A stretch of DNA of 64,000 bases from Bradyrhizobium sp. WBAH42. Lineage in GTDB: Bacteria; Pseudomonadota; Alphaproteobacteria; Rhizobiales; Xanthobacteraceae. Shown here in pieces: positions 45,543-53,012 of the stretch. Location: positions 5,217,001-5,281,000 of the forward strand of contig NZ_CP036533.1 in the NCBI RefSeq assembly GCF_024585265.1, written 5' to 3'. Within the stretch, counting starts at the first letter, position 1. Every line of letters begins with the position of its first letter. The translations under genes and the position numbers were made by a program. The notes under the pieces were generated by a model. The model was not told the origin of the DNA. It did not search any database and was given only the letters and a program-made list of their open reading frames with translations.

Positions 45543-45935
45543 TCAGGCCTCACGCGCGGAAAACACCTCCTTGGCTGCGAACAGCCCGTTCACAGCCGCC
45601 GGGAAGCCCGCATAGACGGCCATCTGCATGATGATCTCCACGATCTCGTCGCGAGACAGCCCGACGTTCAGGCCCGCCTCGATGTGCACTTTGAGCTGAG
45701 GCGCGGCATTTCCGAGCGCCGTCAGCGCAGCGATCGTTGCGATCTCCCGATCGCGCAGTCCAAGGTCCGGGCGGCTGTAAATGTCGCCGAAGGGAAACTC
45801 GATCACGTATCGTGCGAAATCCGGAGCGATGTCGGCGAGTGAGGCGACCACCTTTTCGCCGGCTCTGCCGTCAATGCGCGACAGGGCCCGCTGGCCGCGA
45901 TCGAAGCGGCTTTCGGCTTCTTGGGCGTGCGTCAT
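45543..45935 (-). CDS. Carboxymuconolactone decarboxylase family protein
   Basis: A 130-aa AhpD-like helical protein. Start ATG 45935; the longer frame to 46190 is inside the MerR gene. The CMD core is IEFPFGDIYSRPDLGLRDRE then IATIAALTALGNAAPQLKVH and GLSRDEIVEIIMQMAVYAGF. The CxxC of peroxidase-active AhpD is absent, so a gamma-carboxymuconolactone decarboxylase-like or unknown activity is likelier. It overlaps the MerR regulator by 65 nt, so the two are co-expressed. Confidence 0.88.
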   Translation of the reverse strand: MTHAQEAESRFDRGQRALSRIDGRAGEKVVASLADIAPDFARYVIEFPFGDIYSRPDLGLRDREIATIAALTALGNAAPQLKVHIEAGLNVGLSRDEIVEIIMQMAVYAGFPAAVNGLFAAKEVFSAREA

Positions 45936-46299
45936 TTTGCTTCGTCCTCTGTTCATCGCTGGCATAGCCGGCGATCTTGGTATCAAGGACGAGCAGGCAT
46001 TCCCTGAGTTCGGCAAGCTGCGTGCGAACCCGTTCCCGGTGGATTTCCAGCATCTGCCGTCGGGCTGCCCCGGTGGCTTCGCCTTCATCACGAAGCGCTG
46101 CATAGCGCAACATGTCCCGGATCGGCATTCCCGTGGTCTTGAGCCGACCGATGAATGTGATCCATGTGAGGATCGACGCGTCAAAGTCACGCTGGCCGGA
46201 ACGATCCCGGTCTGCGTATGGCAGCAGCCCGATGCGCTCGTAATAGCGCAACGTGTGAGCCGACAGGCCGGTTCGCTTTGCGAGATCGCCGATCTTCAT
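45871..46299 (-). CDS. MerR family transcriptional regulator
   Basis: A 142-aa regulator with the MerR N-terminal winged helix (MKIGDLAKRTGLSAHTLRYY, ERIGLLPYADRDRSGQRDFD) and a coiled-coil dimerisation helix (about 85-115). No cysteine pattern for metal or redox sensing is present, so it probably senses a small molecule. The last 65 nt overlap the CMD gene. A canonical MerR-type promoter lies 30 nt upstream, so autoregulation is likely. Confidence 0.93.
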   Translation of the reverse strand: MKIGDLAKRTGLSAHTLRYYERIGLLPYADRDRSGQRDFDASILTWITFIGRLKTTGMPIRDMLRYAALRDEGEATGAARRQMLEIHRERVRTQLAELRECLLVLDTKIAGYASDEQRTKQNDARPRSRKPLRSRPAGPVAH

Positions 46300-46328
46300 G
46301 TGTGCCCGTTCTCGTACTGACGCACGTA

Positions 46329-46359
46329 CAGATACCCCTTCGAGCGCACTCTAAGTCAA
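46329..46359 (-). promoter_or_regulatory. MerR-type promoter and operator with 19-bp spacer
   Basis: On the minus strand TTGACT (46359-46354) and TATCTG (46334-46329) are separated by 19 bp, the stretched spacer typical of MerR-activated promoters. Centred in it is the inverted repeat CTTAGAG-TGCG-CTCGAAG (46355-46338), matching in 6 of 7 arm positions. It precedes the merR ATG (46299) at a normal distance and should control the merR-CMD pair. Confidence 0.72.
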
Positions 46360-46470
46360 GGGGGATCGCAATCGAGATCGAAAGGTGCCATTCCTGCGAG
46401 GTCGGCATGGCACGACAGGAGAAGATTTCGGGGCGCCGGCTGGGCAGCAATAACACTCGGATCCCGAGCT

Positions 46471-47418
46471 TCAGGATTCCGTCAGCCATTTCGGCACCCA
46501 GCGCTCCGGGCGCGGAGCGCGGGCGAGATCGGCCTGAGCCTCGGACAATTTCGCAGGTTCGCCGGCGACTATCGGGCGCGCATCGTATTCGAAGCTCGGC
46601 ATGACGCGACCATCGGCGTAGAGTCCGAACCTCATCGCATACCATAACCCGAGCTCAGGCTGAGCCTTCCACATCTGTTCGCGCAGCTCGCGCAGCAGAG
46701 ATTCGATCGATGTGGCTTCCTCGAACGGCTGCGCCCCCTGCTTGAGGATTCGCGCCTGGTATTGCTTGCCGACGATCGCGACCTCGAAACGCGTATTATC
46801 CCAGGCATTCTTGCCCTTGGGCAGATGGGCAGCCAGCCGCCAGCCGAGTTCGGCCATCATGCGATGGTTAGCCCAATAGTCCTCGCGGTCCCGGCTCCAT
46901 TTTTCCATGAAGCCGCGGAAGTCGGGCAGCTCCGATGCATCCTCGTCCGGCGCAGCCGCCTCGCCCGTCGGCCGTTCGGCGAGCCATTGCGCCAGCTCGA
47001 CGGTCTGGCACTCGACCTCGTCGTGCGGCTTGAGATCGCGCCAGGCCTTGTCGAAAGCTTGCGACGTCAGCTTGGCAAGCAGCCCGTCGAGGCTTGGCGC
47101 CAGCAATTCGTAATCGCCCTCGGATCCCAGTCCGACGATCGGCGGGTTGTCACGGTCAAGGCCGGCGCCGTACCAGCCGCCGACGGCCGAGCCGTCCGGC
47201 AGCCGCATGAACAGCGAAAACCTTTCGCGCAAGGGACTGCCGTCGACGATCGGCGCGGAATCCGAGAATTGGCCCTGCAGCGAGAAGCAGCCGACGCTGC
47301 CCCAGGGACGCCCCTTGAGCCAGGCCGCAAAGTCGACCAGCAGCGGCGGCGCCTCGATGCCAGGCGGAAACGCGCCGCGGATGCTGTCGAGGTCGATCGG
47401 ATAGGGCGTATCGGACAA
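46471..47418 (-). CDS. SUKH-like / YezG-like immunity-type protein
   Basis: A 315-aa soluble protein with no signal peptide. The N-terminal half (about 20-125) has a SUKH (SMI1/KNR4) look: FSLFMRLPDGSAVGGWYGAG, VGLGSEGDYELLAPSLDGLL. The C-terminal part (about 250-290) reads LGLWYAMRFGLYADGRVMPS then FEYDARP, the pattern I know from YezG/DUF600-type immunity proteins. Both families are immunity modules against polymorphic toxins. No toxin gene is adjacent, so it could be an orphan immunity protein or have been reassigned. Domain calls are by eye. Confidence 0.55.
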   Translation of the reverse strand: MSDTPYPIDLDSIRGAFPPGIEAPPLLVDFAAWLKGRPWGSVGCFSLQGQFSDSAPIVDGSPLRERFSLFMRLPDGSAVGGWYGAGLDRDNPPIVGLGSEGDYELLAPSLDGLLAKLTSQAFDKAWRDLKPHDEVECQTVELAQWLAERPTGEAAAPDEDASELPDFRGFMEKWSRDREDYWANHRMMAELGWRLAAHLPKGKNAWDNTRFEVAIVGKQYQARILKQGAQPFEEATSIESLLRELREQMWKAQPELGLWYAMRFGLYADGRVMPSFEYDARPIVAGEPAKLSEAQADLARAPRPERWVPKWLTES

Positions 47419-47520
47419 GGCTTTGAGCTATCTGGTTGGTCCCGCCTTCTTGGTCTGGGCCGTGGTGCATTCGGTTCGAACCAAGTCGCGTCCTTCGATC
47501 ACAAACACGCTAGAGGCGCA

Positions 47521-48699
47521 ATGGTTTCGACGCAGGAAACAATGAAACACGATGAAACGTCGGGGATTTTCCTCAAGCTGTCCGCAATCGTCCTGACGAT
47601 GGCCCTGCTCGCGCTGCCGGCCCCCGCCAACGCGCGATCGCCATCGCCCGCGCAGGCCCGCCAGTGGTGCTTCGCCGACGATGGCGGAGGCAGCGACGAG
47701 CGGCGCTTCGCCGGCTGCTCGGCCCTGCTCAAGGCCAATCCAGACGATGTGCATGCGCTCGCCAATCGCGGCGAAATGTTTCGGCGACGGGGCGAGGCCG
47801 AGCGCGCCGTGGCCGACTTCAGCCGCGCCATCGACCTCGATGCCAGGGATCCCGACCTCCTGTACAATCGCGGCATCGCCTATGACGATCTCGGCGACGC
47901 CGACCGCGCCATTGCCGACTATACGCGCGCCATTCGGCTGAACGCCCGCGACCCGCTCTATTTCAACAACCGCGGCAACTCCCACATTCACAAGAAGGCC
48001 TACGAGCTCGCGATGGCCGACTACGATCAGGCTATCAAGCTCGATCCGAAATTCGCGCTCGCCTATTTCAATCGCGGCACCGCCTTCAGCAACCACGGCG
48101 ACGATGCGAGAGCACTTGCGGACTTCGATCTGTCGATCAGGTTCGACCCGAACTACGGGCCAGCCTACGGCAACCGCGCCCGCATCTATCGCGACCGCGG
48201 CGACCGCCCCCGAGCGCTGGCCGATTTCGCCAGAACGATCGATCTCAGTCCGAACAACGACCGCGACTTCTATGCGCGCGCGAACATGTATTTCGATACG
48301 CACGATTATGCGCTGGCGCTCGACGATTACGACCGCTCCATCAGAGCGAATGCGAACCGGGCGGACGTGTTCAATTCGCGCTGCTTCACCCGCGCGATCG
48401 TCGGCCGCCTGCAAGAGGCGCTGGCCGATTGCGAACAGTCGCTGAAGATGGCTCCCAACGATGCCGAGACGCTGGACAGCCGCGCCCTCGCCCATCTCAA
48501 GCTCGGCGACATCGACGCGGCGATTGCCGACTACGATGCCGCGCTGAGCATCAAGCCGGGGCTCGACGGCTCGCTCTACGGCCGCGGGCTGGCGAAGCGC
48601 AAGAAGGGTGACCGTGACGGCGCCGAGCGCGACATCGCGGCCGCCAAGGCACTCAACGCCGGCATCGCCGATGTGTTCTCGCATTACGGCGTCGAGTAA
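47521..48699 (+). CDS. Secreted tetratricopeptide repeat protein
   Basis: A 392-aa protein with signal peptide (FLKLSAIVLTMALLALPAPA) and about nine TPR units of 34 residues, e.g. ALANRGEMFRRRGEAERAVA, LYNRGIAYDDLGDADRAIAD, LYFNNRGNSHIHKKAYELAM. Start ATG 47521 has GAGG 4 nt upstream; ATG 47542 (MKHDETSG) with AGGA is equally plausible and gives a tidier signal peptide. The frame open from 46762 is antisense to the SUKH-like gene. TPR scaffolds in the periplasm mediate protein contacts; partner unknown. Confidence 0.88.
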   Translation: MVSTQETMKHDETSGIFLKLSAIVLTMALLALPAPANARSPSPAQARQWCFADDGGGSDERRFAGCSALLKANPDDVHALANRGEMFRRRGEAERAVADFSRAIDLDARDPDLLYNRGIAYDDLGDADRAIADYTRAIRLNARDPLYFNNRGNSHIHKKAYELAMADYDQAIKLDPKFALAYFNRGTAFSNHGDDARALADFDLSIRFDPNYGPAYGNRARIYRDRGDRPRALADFARTIDLSPNNDRDFYARANMYFDTHDYALALDDYDRSIRANANRADVFNSRCFTRAIVGRLQEALADCEQSLKMAPNDAETLDSRALAHLKLGDIDAAIADYDAALSIKPGLDGSLYGRGLAKRKKGDRDGAERDIAAAKALNAGIADVFSHYGVE

Positions 48700-48791
48700 G
48701 CGTCACGCAGGAATGTGACACTATAATGCATTCACGCAGGGGTCACCGCGATTGCAACGAGGCCGAGGAAGCCGCGCACCCGACCTGAGCG

Positions 48792-48810
48792 ATGCACGCT
48801 CGGCGTGCAT
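48792..48810. promoter_or_regulatory. ATGCACGC-TCG-GCGTGCAT dyad, possible NtrC-type site
   Basis: A perfect 8-bp inverted repeat with 3-bp spacer, centred about 29 bp upstream of the TTGACA of the argD leader promoter. It contains GCAC-N7-GTGC, the core of the NtrC consensus. It could also be the terminator of the TPR gene (93 nt past its stop), but no U-tract follows on either strand. The factor is a guess. Confidence 0.4.
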
Positions 48811-48826
48811 TCTGCAAAAAGCCTGC

Positions 48827-48854
48827 TTGACAAGTCCTGCCGTTAGGCTGTACG
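48827..48854 (+). promoter_or_regulatory. Promoter of the argD leader transcript
   Basis: A consensus -35 TTGACA (48827-48832), a 16-bp spacer, then TGTACG (48849-48854) as a poor -10. Transcription would start near 48861, only a few bases before the leader ATG at 48865. This resembles the leaderless trpL of Sinorhizobium (established for that system). Confidence 0.5.
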
Positions 48855-48864
48855 GACGCGCCCC

Positions 48865-48957
48865 ATGATCAACGCCCGGACCAGCCAGCGCACCGAAATG
48901 CTCCGCCGTCGCTCCCGCGACGACGAGAGGGTGCGCCATGTCCGAGGACGCCGCTGA
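48865..48957 (+). CDS. Arginine-rich leader peptide of the argD attenuator, 30 aa
   Basis: A 30-codon frame from ATG 48865 to TGA 48955-48957 that is too short for routine gene calling. Eleven residues are arginine (positions 5, 9, 14, 15, 16, 18, 22, 24, 27, 29, 30), with a run Arg-Arg-Arg-Ser-Arg at 14-18. No Shine-Dalgarno is needed if the transcript starts at about 48861. It overlaps RNA strands 1 (48888-48894) and 2 (48930-48936), so ribosome position would decide which hairpin forms before the terminator. High Arg content also arises by chance in GC-rich DNA; the complementary strands and terminator carry the argument. Confidence 0.55.
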   Translation: MINARTSQRTEMLRRRSRDDERVRHVRGRR

Positions 48958-48982
48958 ACCACTGAATTCAGCCAGTTTTCGA

Positions 48983-49021
48983 GAAAGGCCGCACCCGCAA
49001 GGTGCGGCCTTTCTGCTTTTT
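48983..49021 (+). terminator. Attenuator terminator in front of argD
   Basis: GAAAGGCCGCACC (48983-48995) pairs perfectly over 13 bp with GGTGCGGCCTTTC (49001-49013) around loop CGCAA, followed by TGCTTTTT. It lies 38 nt before the argD ATG and 25 nt after the leader stop. Its left arm (strand 3) can instead pair through CGCACC with GGTGCG in strand 2 (48930-48935), which in turn can pair with GCGCACC in strand 1 (48888-48894). This is the classic layout of a ribosome-controlled attenuator. Confidence 0.8.
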
Positions 49022-49058
49022 GCGCCCCTTTTTCCACCCGCCTCCAGAGGAGTACGAC

Positions 49059-50249
49059 ATGACCACGCATCCGTATGACGCGCTGATGGACATCACCGCA
49101 CGGCCCAAGGCCGTGTTCGTCCGCGGCGCCGGCTCCTACCTCTGGGACGACGGCCGCAAGCGCTATCTCGATTTCGTGCAGGGCTGGGCCGTGAACTGCC
49201 TCGGCCACTCCCCGCCCGCGATCGCCGATGCGCTCGCCGCTCAAGCCAGGCGGCTGCTGACGCCGAGCCCGGCCTTCTACAACGAGCCGAGCCTCAAGCT
49301 TGCGCAGGCGCTGGTCGAGAAAAGTGCCTTCGATCAAGTGTTCTTCGCCAATTCCGGCGCGGAAGCCAATGAGGGTGCGATCAAGCTCGCGCGCAAATAT
49401 GGCAGCCTGCACAAAGGCGGCGCGTTCGAGATCATCAGCTTCGAAGGCGGCTTCCACGGAAGAACGTTGGCGACGATGTCGGCCTCGGGCAAGAAGGCGT
49501 TCGAGCCGCTATTCGAGCCGAAGGTCGCCGGCTTCAAGAAGGCCAAGCTGAACGACATCGCCTCGGTGGAAAAGCTGATCAACGCCAACACCGTCGCCGT
49601 GATGCTCGAGCCGATCCAGGGGGAATCCGGCGTATGGCCTGCGTCCGATCGGTTCCTGCAGCAGCTGCGCGCGCTGACCGAGGCGCATGGCCTCTTGCTC
49701 ATCTTCGACGAGATCCAGACCGGCATGGGCCGGACCGGAAAGCTCTTCCACTACGAGCATACAGGCATCGCGCCCGACATCATGACGCTCGGCAAGGGCA
49801 TCGGCGGCGGCGTGCCGCTCGCCGCCCTGCTCGCGACCGAACGCGCGTCATGCTTCGAGCATGGCGATCAGGGCGGCACGTTCAACGGCAATCCCATCAT
49901 GTGCGCGGCAGGGCTTGCGGTGCTCGAGGAGGTCAATAAGCCCGACTTCCTGAAGGCGGTCACCGAGACCGGCCTCCTGCTCGAAAGCGAGCTGCAGAAG
50001 GTCTCGGCCCGGCATGGGCTCGGCGGCGTCCGGGGACGCGGCCTGTTGCTCGCGCTCGATCTCAAGCTGCCGATCGCACCGGGCATCGTCGCGCAGGCGT
50101 TCGAGGCCGGCGTGCTGCTCAACGCCCCGCAAGTCGACAGCTTGCGCTTCATGCCGGCGCTGAACGTCACGAAGAGCGAGATCGCCGAGATGATCGAATG
50201 TCTCGACGCGATCTTGACCAAGGCCGGCGCGGCAAGACGGGTGGCGTAG
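49059..50249 (+). CDS. argD: Acetylornithine aminotransferase-type class III aminotransferase
   Basis: A 396-aa PLP enzyme. Start ATG 49059 has AGGAG 6 nt upstream; the frame open from about 49002 would begin in the terminator. Family motifs: [67 protein letters not shown], and the PLP lysine in [16 protein letters not shown]. This subgroup covers acetylornithine, succinyldiaminopimelate and ornithine aminotransferases; the Arg-rich attenuator in front favours an arginine-biosynthetic role (N-acetylglutamate semialdehyde to acetylornithine). argF, often next to argD in alphaproteobacteria, is not here, so this may be a second argD paralogue. Confidence 0.85.
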   Translation: MTTHPYDALMDITARPKAVFVRGAGSYLWDDGRKRYLDFVQGWAVNCLGHSPPAIADALAAQARRLLTPSPAFYNEPSLKLAQALVEKSAFDQVFFANSGAEANEGAIKLARKYGSLHKGGAFEIISFEGGFHGRTLATMSASGKKAFEPLFEPKVAGFKKAKLNDIASVEKLINANTVAVMLEPIQGESGVWPASDRFLQQLRALTEAHGLLLIFDEIQTGMGRTGKLFHYEHTGIAPDIMTLGKGIGGGVPLAALLATERASCFEHGDQGGTFNGNPIMCAAGLAVLEEVNKPDFLKAVTETGLLLESELQKVSARHGLGGVRGRGLLLALDLKLPIAPGIVAQAFEAGVLLNAPQVDSLRFMPALNVTKSEIAEMIECLDAILTKAGAARRVA

Positions 50250-50255
50250 GTGCCG

Positions 50256-50341
50256 CAGGGTGGGCAAAGCGAAGCGTGCCCACCATTTCTCACCGCAAAG
50301 AAAAATGGTGGGCACGGCGCTCCGCGCCTTTGCCCACCCTA
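50256..50341. repeat. Intergenic palindrome (TAGGGTGGGCAAAGCGAAGC family), copy 3
   Basis: An 86-nt copy starting CAGGGTGGGCAAAGCGAAGC and ending GCCTTTGCCCACCCTA, with centre TTTCTCACCGCAAAGAAAAA. It begins 7 nt after the argD stop and lies between argD and the convergent quinone reductase gene. Confidence 0.85.
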
Positions 50342-50364
50342 CGAAACCGTCGATTCCGAAAGAG

Positions 50365-51339
50365 CTACGGCTTCAAGATCGACGCGCCCGTGGTCTTGCG
50401 GCTTTCGAGATCGACATGCGCCTTGGCGGCGTCCTTGAGCGCGTAGGCGTGGTTGATCGGCACGTGCAGCTTGCCGTTGATGACCGCGGCGAACAGCGTG
50501 TCGGCACCTTCGAGCAGTTCCTTGCGCGTGCCGACATAATCGTTGAGCTTCGGCCGCGTCGCGAACAGCGAGCCGTGATTGTTGAGCTCGGCGATCGCGA
50601 ACGGCGGCACGGGGCCCGAGGCATTGCCGAACGAGACGAACATGCCGCGCGGCTTCAGGCAGGAGAGCGAGCCCGGGAACGTCGCCTTGCCGACGCCGTC
50701 ATAGACGACGTCGCAGCCCTCGTTGCGGCTGATCTGCTTCACGCGCGCGACGAAATCCTCCTCGTTGTAGAGGATGACGTGATCGCAGCCATTGGCCTCC
50801 GCAAGCTCGGCCTTCTCGCGCGAGCCGACCGTGCCGATGACATGCGCGCCGAGCGCCCTCGCCCATTGGCAGGCGAGCAGGCCGATGCCGCCGGCGGCGG
50901 CATGGACCAGCACGCGATGATGCGGCTCGACCTTGAAGGTCTTGTGCAGCAGGTACCAGACCGTCAGCCCCTTCAACATCAGCACGGCGCCCTGCTCGTA
51001 GGTGATGTGATCGGGCAGCTTGACTAGCTTCTCCCAGGGCAGGTTGCGCTCGCCGGTATAGGCCCCGAGATTGTGGTAGTAGGCAACGCGGTCGCCGGGA
51101 TGAAAATGCGTAACGCCAGGCCCGACCGCGACAACCTCGCCCGAAGCCTCGTTGCCGGCGATGAAGGGCAATCCCGGCGCCTTGTAGAGGCCGGTGCGGT
51201 AATAGACGTCGATGAAGTTGAGGCCCACCGCATGCTGGCGGATGCGCACCTCGCCCGGCCCGGGCGCCGGCACATCGACGCTCTCATAGACCAGGGCTTC
51301 GGGGCCTCCGACCTTGTGCACACGGATGGCTTTGGTCAT
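50365..51339 (-). CDS. NADPH:quinone oxidoreductase (zinc-independent MDR family)
   Basis: A 324-aa medium-chain reductase. ATG 51339 is preceded by AGGAGG at 7 nt; GTG 51342 is rejected. Family motifs: VGLNFIDVYYRTGLY, LPFIAGNEASGEVVAVGPGV, nucleotide loop VHAAAGGIGLLACQWA, and LKPRGMFVSFGNASG. The length and absence of catalytic zinc cysteines match QorA. It reduces quinones with one electron or acts on other enone substrates. Confidence 0.93.
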   Translation of the reverse strand: MTKAIRVHKVGGPEALVYESVDVPAPGPGEVRIRQHAVGLNFIDVYYRTGLYKAPGLPFIAGNEASGEVVAVGPGVTHFHPGDRVAYYHNLGAYTGERNLPWEKLVKLPDHITYEQGAVLMLKGLTVWYLLHKTFKVEPHHRVLVHAAAGGIGLLACQWARALGAHVIGTVGSREKAELAEANGCDHVILYNEEDFVARVKQISRNEGCDVVYDGVGKATFPGSLSCLKPRGMFVSFGNASGPVPPFAIAELNNHGSLFATRPKLNDYVGTRKELLEGADTLFAAVINGKLHVPINHAYALKDAAKAHVDLESRKTTGASILKP

Positions 51340-51414
51340 CACCTGACCTCCTCTTCTTGCGGCTGAGCGAAAGCCATCGCGCCCGCGTTGTCAACTCGAC
51401 GCCCGCAGGACCGG

Positions 51415-52146
51415 CTAGGCCGACGGCTTGCTCGCCTTCTTGCGGTTGCGCTTGGCCAGCACGTTGAAGAACTCCACTGCCGCCGAGAACGCAATTGCGA
51501 AATAGATGTAGCCGCGCGGAATGTGGAAGTGGAATCCGTCCGCGACCAGCGCGACGCCGATCAGCACCAGGAAGGCCAGTGCCAGCATCTTGGTGGTCGG
51601 ATGCTCCGCGACGAATCGCGACACCGGCCCCGACGAAATGTACATGATCAGGCAGGCGATCACGACTGCCGCGACCATGATCTCGATGTCCTGGGCCATG
51701 CCGATCGCGGTGATGATCGAGTCCAGCGAGAACACGATGTCGATGATCACGATCTGGACGATCACCCAGAAGAAGGCGTTGCCCGCGGACCTCTCCTCGC
51801 CCTCGCCCTCATCGGCTTCGACCTCGCCGTGAATCTCGTGCGTCGCCTTGGCGATCAGGAACAGTCCACCGCCGATCAGGATCAGGTCGCGCCAGGAGAA
51901 GTCGAACCCCGCAAACGAAAACACCGGTGCGGTCAGGCCGATCAGCCAGACCAGCACGCTGAGCAGGATGATGCGGAAGACCAGCGCCAGCGCCAGCCCG
52001 ATCTGGCGGGCGCGATGCGCCTGCTGCTTGGGGATGCGTGCGACGATCACCGAGATGAAGATGACGTTGTCGATCCCGAGCACGATCTCGAGCGCCGTCA
52101 AGGTGAGCAGCGCGGCCCAGGCTTCCGGGCTGGTCAACAGGTGCAT
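51415..52146 (-). CDS. TerC family integral membrane protein
   Basis: A 243-aa membrane protein with seven predicted helices. Start ATG 52146 (MHLLTSPEAWAALLTLTALE). Family signatures are LEIVLGIDNVIFISVIVARI and DIVFSLDSIITAIG, which carry the paired acidic residues conserved in TerC/Alx (recently linked to manganese or calcium export). The middle cytoplasmic loop is acidic (EVEADEGEGEERSAG). Its ATG shares one base with the stop of pcs (TGATG), so it is coupled to it. Confidence 0.92.
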   Translation of the reverse strand: MHLLTSPEAWAALLTLTALEIVLGIDNVIFISVIVARIPKQQAHRARQIGLALALVFRIILLSVLVWLIGLTAPVFSFAGFDFSWRDLILIGGGLFLIAKATHEIHGEVEADEGEGEERSAGNAFFWVIVQIVIIDIVFSLDSIITAIGMAQDIEIMVAAVVIACLIMYISSGPVSRFVAEHPTTKMLALAFLVLIGVALVADGFHFHIPRGYIYFAIAFSAAVEFFNVLAKRNRKKASKPSA

Positions 52147-52883
52147 CACACCAAGGATCTCGCCAGGGATCTTGCCAGGCGGATCAAGGCGTCGCTGAAG
52201 CTGATCCAGAGCGCGATGGCGCAGAGCACGAGGGTCACCCCGGCGCCGACGCGAAAATCCATCTGCAGCGTGTAGAAGGCGAGCACCGCCCAGATCGCGA
52301 TCAGCGACATCGTCAGCCAGCGCAGCCGGACGACGCGGACCGGATGCAGCACATGGAACGGCACGAACGTCAGCACGACCAGCGCGGCGACCAGCAGCGT
52401 CGCCCACAGCGGCGGCCAATGCAGCAGGAACAGATAGAACGCGGCCGCATTCCACAGCGCCGGGAAGCCGCGGAAATGATTGTCGTCGGCCTTCATGCGC
52501 TGGTCGGCGAAATACAACGCGCTGGTGACGATGATGGCAATGCCCAGCAAGGGAGCCGCGACCGGCAGCAGCATGCCGCTGGCGACGATCGCATAGGCTG
52601 GCACGAACACATAGGTGACGAAGTCGACCACGAGATCGAGCACGTCACCCGACCAGTTGGGCTGCACGTTCTTGACGTCGAGCCGGCGCGCGATCGGCCC
52701 GTCGACCGCATCGATGATCAGCGCGACGCCCAGCCATTGAAACATCGCCGCCCAGTGCTCGCGCACGGCCTCCAGCATCGCCAGGAGCGCGATCGCCGCG
52801 CCGAAGGCGGTGAAGATGTGCACGGAGAAGGCCGCGGCGCGGATCGCCGGTCTCGGCTTCAGGGAATCCTGCTGAATATCCAT
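52146..52883 (-). CDS. pcs: Phosphatidylcholine synthase
   Basis: A 245-aa inner-membrane CDP-alcohol phosphotransferase that makes phosphatidylcholine directly from CDP-diacylglycerol and choline, a pathway known in rhizobia and other host-associated alphaproteobacteria. Start ATG 52883 (MDIQQDSLKPRP); the frame to 53036 is inside the divergent promoter region. The CDP-alcohol motif is seen as IDAVDGPIARRL then WSGDVLDLVVDFV, and the rest is hydrophobic helices. Coupled to the downstream terC-type gene. Confidence 0.94.
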   Translation of the reverse strand: MDIQQDSLKPRPAIRAAAFSVHIFTAFGAAIALLAMLEAVREHWAAMFQWLGVALIIDAVDGPIARRLDVKNVQPNWSGDVLDLVVDFVTYVFVPAYAIVASGMLLPVAAPLLGIAIIVTSALYFADQRMKADDNHFRGFPALWNAAAFYLFLLHWPPLWATLLVAALVVLTFVPFHVLHPVRVVRLRWLTMSLIAIWAVLAFYTLQMDFRVGAGVTLVLCAIALWISFSDALIRLARSLARSLV

Positions 52884-53012
52884 GGCTTCTGCTATCAGAA
52901 TGCGACCGGTTTGCACATCCGCCATTGCGGCGCACGATCGCACAATTCGCCATAAAATCAGGGAAATATAGGTGGGCTTGAATTTGCCGCCCGGCGTGTC
53001 AAATGTCGCTCC

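Noticed and set aside
45543..46190. 215-aa version of the CMD protein
   Set aside because: The extra N-terminal 85 codons lie inside the MerR gene in another frame; the CMD fold begins after ATG 45935.
46762..47520. 250-codon N-terminal extension of the TPR protein
   Set aside because: Antisense to the SUKH-like gene and without signal peptide; the signal peptide begins after 47521.
48938..49078. 46-codon frame with a good Shine-Dalgarno running through the attenuator terminator
   Set aside because: It overlaps the argD start out of frame, has no coding-like composition, and its Shine-Dalgarno lies in the Arg codons; it would also compete with the leader model. Kept only as an alternative to test.
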